DNA from: JBBDNT01 sp040877445
Lineage (GTDB): Bacteria > Planctomycetota > Planctomycetia > Planctomycetales > Planctomycetaceae
Assembly: GCA_040877445.1 (NCBI GenBank)
Contig: JBBDNT010000143.1
Location: forward strand, 1 to 26,802
Direction of reading: 5' to 3'
Length of the DNA stretch: 26,802 nucleotides
The position numbers and the translations under genes are program-made. The stretch's first letter is position 1; each line of letters starts with the position of its first letter. This document shows positions 21,588 to 26,802 of this stretch, piece by piece. The notes beneath the pieces are model-generated. The model saw nothing but the letters and a program-made list of their open reading frames with translations. It searched no databases and had not been told where the DNA came from.

Positions 21588-24500
21588 TCAGCGGCGCGAT
21601 TCGAGATACGCCAACAGGTCGCGCAGCTCGGCGACCGTCAGCCGGGTGGGAAGTTCCTCCGGCATGATCGACTCCTTCCGCTGCACGCGCTCCGCGATCC
21701 GCGTGCGTGCGATCTCGCGCGTCTCCGCGTCGGGCGTGCCGATCACGATCCGGTCCTCTCCTTCCGACACGACCGCGCCCGAGTGAACGCGGCCGTCGTC
21801 CATGACGAAACTCCATTGCACCCACTGCGGGGCGATCTCGCGCGACGGCTCGACGATCGACTCGGCGAGCTTCCGGCGGTCCATCGTGCGGGCGACGAGC
21901 GACAAGTCCGGTCCGATCGCGCCGCCGCGACCGTCGACGGTGTGACACTTCGCGCAACTCGCCGCGGCGGAGTGGAACACCCGCCGTCCCGCTTCCGCGT
22001 CGCCGTCCGCGTCGAAGACCTCTGCATACCATGCATCCTTTTCTTTCGGCCGGCGGCGTGCGACTTCGGCCAGCGATGGGGGCATTTCGAGCGTCACGCC
22101 GCGGTGCGCCAGCCACAACAACTCCGCGAGTTCCGGCCGGTCCGCGGCGGATTCGGCGACCGATTTCGCGGGGGAAGCGAACGCCTCGCGGACCTCCTCG
22201 TCCGTCGCGACCAGCCCCCGCAGCGCGCGGGCCGCTTCGATGCGTGCCGCGTCGTCGTCCGCCGCAAGGCGATCGAGCAGCAGCCGCTTCCCGGCATCGG
22301 TCGCGCTGCCCGCGTGCCACGCGGCGGCGATCGCGTCGCGGGCTTCGGCGCGCAATCCCGCGTCCGCCCGCTCGTCGTTCGCGAGCGCGACGAGCGCGGA
22401 CTGCGGATCCTTGCGCGGCGCATCGCGGAGCGTGCGGATCGCTTCGAGCCGTAGCGAAGCATCGTCGCCGCGGAGGAAGTTCGCGAGCAGGTCGCCAGTG
22501 AGTTCCGGCGTCGCGGGAGGAATCATCCGCAGCGCGAGCGGGCGGATCGCCGCCGGCGTGTCGTTCGCGCGGACATACTTCAACAGATATTCGACCGGCG
22601 GCGTCTTGTCGAACTCGCTGGGGCTTTTGCCGTCGAGGATCTCCAGCGCGGCGAGCGTCGCGAGAAACAGCTCGCGGGTGACAGGGCCTTCGAGGGCGCC
22701 TTCGACGCGCAGCCGCAGCGCGACGAATTTCTCCTCCGCCGCCCACTGCACGGCGGCGCGGCGGACCTCGGGAGACGGATCGGCGAGGGCGATCTTCAGA
22801 GTCCCCTCGTCCCGCGGATCGCGCCGCCGCGCCGCGATGACGGCGTGGGTGCGCGTGCGGACGCTTGCGTACTTGGCAGAATCGAGGAGTTCATTCAACG
22901 CGTCCGTGTCCAACAGCAGATGCGCCGCGATATCGATTGCGGCCGTGACGATGAATGGGTCGTCCCAATCGAAGAGCGGTGCGACATCGTCTGCATCGAC
23001 CATCTTGTCCCTCAACATTCCAGGGTATCGCTTAACGAGAGGGGCGTCGATTTCGGCCGCGTTCCGAAGGCGGTGCAAGAGCGCCAATGCATCGCGCATT
23101 TCCGCCGCTCCTTTTCCATTTCCGAGAATTCTCTTCGCATTTCCCGGAGTGCCGCGCCACAAGAACGGAACCTCCGCGGCGATCACGTCGTCGGGCGGAC
23201 CGATCGGTGAACATTCTCCGCCAAGTTCATGCAGGTATGGTTGATAACCGGCTCTCGTCCGCTGCATCCACGGGGCGTGCCTCCAAATCGCTTCCATCCT
23301 CGCGCGCGAGGGAGCGTCCTCATCGGAAATGATTTCAGCGAGGTCCCGACCGTACCTTCGCACTGCTTCGCGGCGAACATCCATTCTTGGCGATCGCACG
23401 AGCGTCAAGACTTCATGCCAATCCAATTCACTGATTCTCGCCGCATCGATCACCTTCCGCTGCGGCTCCTCCACCGCCGAGATCCGCCACACCCGCCCGT
23501 GGCCGTGCAGCTTGTAGTCCTCCTTCACCCAGTCGGAGACGTACAGGCTGCCGTCCGGGGCGAGCGCGATGCCCACCGGGCGGAAATCCTTCCCCCCCTG
23601 CACGATCGGCTCGGCTCGCGATTCGAACGACGCGCCGCGCGGCTTCAGCCGGAAACGCTCGATGCGGTGATCGCCCCAACTCGTCACGAGCAGATCGCCG
23701 ATGTAATCCGTCGGCAGACCGTCCGATTCGTAGGCAACGATGCCGGAAGGCGCCTCGCCGGTCCCCGCGACCATCGGCAGCGTGCCAGGCAATTCGCCGT
23801 TCCAGCTCGTGAAGGGGTGCAGTCCCTTGCGGCCGTTGCGGAAGCGGTAGCCGTAGTCGCCGCCGGGGACGACGTGCAGCAACCGGCACGGCGGGCGGCT
23901 GTCGGGATCGTTGTCGACGGTGAAGAGCCGGCCGAACGCGTCGACGCAGCTCGCGTGCGGGTTCCAGAAGCCGGTCGCCCAGCGGGTAAGGTTCGTACCA
24001 TTCGGCAGGCAGCGATAGACGTTCCCCCCTTCGCCGCCGCCGGAGAGCTTCGCGCCGTCGCTGCCGACGATCGCGTAAGGCGCGCCGAGGTTCTCGCCGA
24101 GGCCGAAGTACATCCAGCCGAGGGCGTCGAAGGCGAAACCGGCAAGGCCGTTGTGCGGGTAGTTGCCCTTCGTTTCGAGCGCGACGATTCGCGTGCGCTC
24201 GTCGGCTTTCAGGTCGCCGTCGGTGTCGCGCAACAGCCAGATGCCGGAACGCGTGGCGAGGAACGCCGTCGCTCCCTTGGGTGGAGAGACCCGGGGAGAA
24301 GCGACCCGGACGCTTGGAGCGTCCGGGTCGCTGTTGCGCGGGACGAGCGGCTCATCCAGCCAGACCGGCTTGACCGCCACGCTCATCGTGTGGGTGAAGC
24401 CGTCGGCGAAGAGGGTTTGCTTGTCCTTCTTGCCGTCGCCGTCCGTGTCCTCCATCACCCATAGGCGATCGGTGGGATGGCGATCGTAACCGGCGGGCGG

Positions 24501-24698
24501 GAAGTGCGTGTTGCTCTCGATGACCCACACGCGCCCCGAGTGGTCGACGTCGATGCCGGTCGGCGTGACGAGGTCCGGCTCGGCGGCGAACAACTCGATC
24601 TTCAGCCGCGGATCGAGCACGCGCGGCGTCGGAATCTCCGCGAAGAGCGGCGTCGCGCACGCGACCGCGAGAAGCGAGAGGATCGTCCGCTGAATCAT
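21588..24698 (-). CDS. PVC-type secreted heme-domain protein (beta-propeller-like, helical repeats, CxxCH)
   Basis: 1036 residues. Signal peptide 1-20. The N-terminal part (about 25-390) is the PVC membrane-bound dehydrogenase-like domain: PRLKIELFAAEPDLVTPTGI, VDHSGRVWVIESNTHFPP, TDGDGKKDKQT, then propeller strands to GRVWRIS. The middle (about 400-890) is helical, HEAT-like. The C-terminus has heme site C915-A-K-C918-H919 and candidate axial Met1012 (SIMPEEL), the Pirellula/Verrucomicrobium heme domain. Such proteins are expanded in planctomycetes and are thought to oxidise sugars, with electrons leaving by the heme; the substrate here is unknown. Oddities: a 15-bp palindrome sits in frame at 24300-24332 (residues 123-133) and a stretch of lower GC lies at 22860-23440. 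The start at 24698 is clear. Confidence 0.92.
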   Translation of the reverse strand: MIQRTILSLLAVACATPLFAEIPTPRVLDPRLKIELFAAEPDLVTPTGIDVDHSGRVWVIESNTHFPPAGYDRHPTDRLWVMEDTDGDGKKDKQTLFADGFTHTMSVAVKPVWLDEPLVPRNSDPDAPSVRVASPRVSPPKGATAFLATRSGIWLLRDTDGDLKADERTRIVALETKGNYPHNGLAGFAFDALGWMYFGLGENLGAPYAIVGSDGAKLSGGGEGGNVYRCLPNGTNLTRWATGFWNPHASCVDAFGRLFTVDNDPDSRPPCRLLHVVPGGDYGYRFRNGRKGLHPFTSWNGELPGTLPMVAGTGEAPSGIVAYESDGLPTDYIGDLLVTSWGDHRIERFRLKPRGASFESRAEPIVQGGKDFRPVGIALAPDGSLYVSDWVKEDYKLHGHGRVWRISAVEEPQRKVIDAARISELDWHEVLTLVRSPRMDVRREAVRRYGRDLAEIISDEDAPSRARMEAIWRHAPWMQRTRAGYQPYLHELGGECSPIGPPDDVIAAEVPFLWRGTPGNAKRILGNGKGAAEMRDALALLHRLRNAAEIDAPLVKRYPGMLRDKMVDADDVAPLFDWDDPFIVTAAIDIAAHLLLDTDALNELLDSAKYASVRTRTHAVIAARRRDPRDEGTLKIALADPSPEVRRAAVQWAAEEKFVALRLRVEGALEGPVTRELFLATLAALEILDGKSPSEFDKTPPVEYLLKYVRANDTPAAIRPLALRMIPPATPELTGDLLANFLRGDDASLRLEAIRTLRDAPRKDPQSALVALANDERADAGLRAEARDAIAAAWHAGSATDAGKRLLLDRLAADDDAARIEAARALRGLVATDEEVREAFASPAKSVAESAADRPELAELLWLAHRGVTLEMPPSLAEVARRRPKEKDAWYAEVFDADGDAEAGRRVFHSAAASCAKCHTVDGRGGAIGPDLSLVARTMDRRKLAESIVEPSREIAPQWVQWSFVMDDGRVHSGAVVSEGEDRIVIGTPDAETREIARTRIAERVQRKESIMPEELPTRLTVAELRDLLAYLESRR
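24300..24332. repeat. Perfect 15-bp palindrome in frame within the heme-domain gene
   Basis: AGCGACCCGGACGCT (24300-24314), loop TGG, AGCGTCCGGGTCGCT (24318-24332). It is read as S-D-P-D-A-P-S-V-R-V-A (residues 123-133) in a stretch of about 25 residues (115-141) lying between two conserved propeller segments. The 33-base length keeps the frame. Confidence 0.85.
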
Positions 24699-25064
24699 CG
24701 TGTCGGCTCCCGAACCGGCGGAGACGCCAATGCCGCCACCAGCCTACCCGCGACGGCGAACCACGAACAGCCCGCCGCGGCCAAGGCGGGTTTCGCCGTG
24801 AAGGCGCACCAAGAACACGAGCAACACCTTACCCGATTTTCGCGGCGGCCTTCTTAGAATGAACTTCACGCCGTGCGAAGCCCGCGCCCAGTGCGCTTCA
24901 CAAAGCTCCGCGGATTCTCGCCGACGACGTCGGGGAGTTCCGTGTGCGATGGCGGGCACGACGAACTGAAGTTCGTGCTACCCGCACGACGATCGAACGG
25001 GCGGGGCGACGCTTGCGGTTTCGCCGTGCCGGAGCCTTCAGCGGTCGGTGCTCGGATCGACGCC
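24699..25064. repeat. 366-base gap with a hairpin-family copy
   Basis: No supported gene. Contents: TAGAAT at 24855-24860; a copy of the covarying hairpin at 24952-24985 (GCGGG, ACGAACT-ga-AGTTCGT, CCCGC) with the tail ACGATCGAAC; and CGCTTGCGGTTTCGC at 25010-25024. A 36-codon frame follows the TAGAAT (24859-24969) but ends inside the repeat. The promoter of the heme-domain gene must lie in the right part of this gap, reading leftwards; I cannot pick it out. Confidence 0.6.
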
Positions 25065-26802
25065 TCAGGCCGTCTCCGATCGTTCCAGTCCCAACTCGGC
25101 GATCATCGCTTCGCGGATGCGGAACTTCTGGATCTTTCCCGACACCGTCTGCGGGAACTCCGTCACCAGCTTCAAGTATCGCGGCGTCTTGAAGTGCGCC
25201 AGCCGTTGCCGGCAATGGTCGCGGAGTTCCTCCTCGGTCGCGCACGCGCCGGTCTTCAATCGCACCCAGGCCGCGATCTCCTCGATGAACTTCGGATCGG
25301 GCACGCCGACCACCGCCACGTCTTCGACGGCCGGGTGGCCGTACAGGCACTCCTCGATCTCGCGGGGATAGATGTTCTCGCCGCCGCGGCAAATCATGTC
25401 CTTGATGCGGCCGGTGATGCGGTAGTAGCCGTTGGGCAGCCGCAGCGCGAGGTCGCCGGTGTGCAACCAGCCGTCGGCGTCGATCGCCTGCGCGGTCGCC
25501 TCCGGGTTCTTGTAATAGCCGAGCATCACGACGTGCCCGCGGGTGCAGAGTTCACCAGGTTGCTCGTCGGGAAGTTCAGCGCCGGTCGCGGGATCGACGA
25601 TCTTCACCTCGACGCCGGGGAGCGGTTTGCCGACCGTCCGCACGCGGAGTTCCAGCGCGTCGCGGCAACCGGTTTGCGTGATGACCGGCGAGGCTTCCGT
25701 CTGCCCGTAGGCGATGGTGATTTCGCGGATGCCCATGCGTTCGAGCACCTTCTTCATCACTTCGATGGGGCACGGGCTGCCGGACATGATGCCCGTCCGC
25801 AGCGACGACAGGTCGCGGTGCGGAAAATCGGGATGCTCGAGCTGGGCGATGAACATCGTCGGCACGCCGTACAGCACCGTCGCGCGTTCCGTCTCGATGG
25901 CCGCGAGCGTGCGGCCGGGATCGAAGTGCTCCGCCGGCACGACGAGGGCGGCGCCGTACACGGTCGCGCACAAAGTTCCCAGCACGCAGCCGAAGCAATG
26001 ATAGAACGGCAGCGGCACGCACATGCGGTCGCGCTTGGTGATGAGCTGACACGCCCCGACATGGAACGCGTTGAGCAACAGGCTGCGATGCGCGAGCAAC
26101 GCGCCCTTGGGAAAGCCGGTCGTTCCCGACGTGTATTGCATGTTGACGGGGTCGTCCGGCCGCGTGGCCATTTCGCGGGCCGTGAGTTCGTCGGCAGAGA
26201 CCGCGTCCCCTAGCGCAAGGAATTCATCCCACGCGAGCATCCCCGGCCGAACCGCCGACGCCATCGAAACCAACCGCCGCAATTTCGGAAATCGCTCGTA
26301 GTGACCGGCTTCAGCCGGTCCCAGCCCTGCGGCTGAATCGCGCGATTCGCCTCCATCACCCGAAATACGCCCCGCATCCAGGCGCTTCGTACTAGGTTCC
26401 GGCAGCACCTCCCCCAGCATCGCGAAGTAATCCGACTTGCGGAATCGGTCGATGAGAAACAGCGCGACCGAATCGGACTGCTCCAGCACATAGGCCATCT
26501 CCGACGCGCGGTAAGCCGGGTTGACGTTCACCAGCACCGCGCCGATTCGCGCGCAGCCGAACTGAAGCAACAGCCATTCCAGCCGATTGGTTCCCCATGC
26601 CGCGACGTGCTCGCCCGGGCGAATGCCCATTCCGATGAGCGCGCGGGCGGCGCGATCGACGTCGGCATCGAACGCGCTCCACGTGCGGCGGAAGCAATCG
26701 CGCGTGGGAGCGTCGAGCACGGTGCGGCCATCGGGCGCGAAGTGGCAAAACGCCACCGCGTCGCGATCGGGAAACCGCTGCGCGGTGCGGCGAAGGATGC
26801 CG
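25065..26802 (-). CDS. AMP-binding acyl-CoA synthetase (5' end outside window)
   Basis: At least 578 residues; the frame stays open to the window edge with family-like residues (RRTAQRFPDRDAVAFC), so the GTG at 26756 is not the true start. It activates a carboxylic acid to acyl-AMP and then acyl-CoA. Motifs: MQYTSGTTGFPKGALL (phosphate-binding loop), AYGQTEASPVI (A5), GWLHTGDLALR (A7), YRITGRIKDMICRGGENIYPREIEE (A8 hinge) and SGKIQKFRIRE (catalytic Lys). It fits the medium/long-chain FadD-like group; the exact acid is unknown. A segment of 34 residues (nucleotides 26295-26396) contains a palindromic repeat in frame and replaces a region normally short. It ends 366 bases from the heme-domain gene start. 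Confidence 0.93.
   Translation of the reverse strand, partial: GILRRTAQRFPDRDAVAFCHFAPDGRTVLDAPTRDCFRRTWSAFDADVDRAARALIGMGIRPGEHVAAWGTNRLEWLLLQFGCARIGAVLVNVNPAYRASEMAYVLEQSDSVALFLIDRFRKSDYFAMLGEVLPEPSTKRLDAGRISGDGGESRDSAAGLGPAEAGHYERFPKLRRLVSMASAVRPGMLAWDEFLALGDAVSADELTAREMATRPDDPVNMQYTSGTTGFPKGALLAHRSLLLNAFHVGACQLITKRDRMCVPLPFYHCFGCVLGTLCATVYGAALVVPAEHFDPGRTLAAIETERATVLYGVPTMFIAQLEHPDFPHRDLSSLRTGIMSGSPCPIEVMKKVLERMGIREITIAYGQTEASPVITQTGCRDALELRVRTVGKPLPGVEVKIVDPATGAELPDEQPGELCTRGHVVMLGYYKNPEATAQAIDADGWLHTGDLALRLPNGYYRITGRIKDMICRGGENIYPREIEECLYGHPAVEDVAVVGVPDPKFIEEIAAWVRLKTGACATEEELRDHCRQRLAHFKTPRYLKLVTEFPQTVSGKIQKFRIREAMIAELGLERSETA
26295..26396. repeat. In-frame palindromic repeat insertion in the acyl-CoA synthetase gene
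   Basis: GACCGGCT-tc-AGCCGGTC (26303-26320) and CAGCC-ctgc-GGCTG (26322-26335) lie next to each other and are read as part of GLGPAEAGHYE. The whole 34-residue segment is Gly/Ser/Asp-rich and lies between FAMLGEVLPE and RFPKLRRLV, which are contiguous in ordinary members as I know the family. Confidence 0.7.

Noticed and set aside
24859..24969. 36-codon frame starting at the TAGAATG word, possibly leaderless
   Set aside because: It ends inside a hairpin repeat, has no recognisable peptide features and no ribosome-binding site.
24873..26213. Open frame of about 446 codons on the plus strand opposite the acyl-CoA synthetase
   Set aside because: Mirror of the minus-strand gene, with His/Arg/Asp-rich composition and no domain; the minus-strand motifs are unmistakable.

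Overview
The window looks like chromosomal DNA of a high-GC member of the Planctomycetota. The strongest markers are a 1036-residue secreted protein that joins a beta-propeller-like N-terminus, a helical-repeat middle and a C-terminal CxxCH heme domain of the Planctomycete/Verrucomicrobium type, an M14 peptidase and an SGNH protein with signal peptides of that style, an ECF sigma/anti-sigma pair, and FHA and zinc-ribbon proteins. I cannot place it below phylum. No rRNA, tRNA, CRISPR array, transposase or phage gene was seen.

Layout. 188-4423: secreted M14 carboxypeptidase-like protein, LptF/LptG-type permease (opposite strand), and an HlyD-type membrane-fusion protein with no pump beside it. 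4761-8096: a same-strand run of recO, a BamD-like lipoprotein, an LptE-like lipoprotein and rpsT. 8107-9045: secreted SGNH-like hydrolase. 9100-10944: anti-sigma factor and ECF sigma factor on the minus strand, with a small lipoprotein diverging from them. 11564-12229: lipoprotein cyclophilin. 12485-14858: purN and a dihydroorotase, divergent. 14986-19531: a receiver/zinc-ribbon/FHA protein, a cytoplasmic SGNH-like protein, a possible small Cys-rich protein on the minus strand, and a soluble PAS histidine kinase. 19547-26802, all minus strand: GlsB/YeaQ-like membrane protein, a dihydrodipicolinate synthase family aldolase, the heme-domain protein, and an AMP-binding acyl-CoA synthetase whose 5' end lies outside the window.

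How genes may work together. BamD-like, LptE-like and LptF/G-like proteins point to a cell with an outer membrane and lipopolysaccharide-type transport. Sigma and anti-sigma genes are 16 bases apart and form a surface-signalling pair. purN and the dihydroorotase supply purine and pyrimidine synthesis. Two signalling proteins (15.0-16.3 kb and 18.0-19.5 kb) carry receiver-like domains that have lost the phospho-acceptor aspartate.

The most unusual feature is the density and variety of short repeats. There are at least five kinds of palindromic element, arrays of 7-bp units, a MITE-like insertion with terminal inverted repeats and a 4-bp target duplication placed exactly in the loop of another palindromic repeat (with an empty copy of that site 8 kb away), and two palindromic elements sitting in frame inside protein-coding genes. 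One hairpin family keeps its pairing while its stem sequence changes. I consider the repeat biology, the degenerate receiver/FHA protein and the RCG-repeat small ORF the best candidates for something undescribed; no complete new defence or metabolic system is visible.
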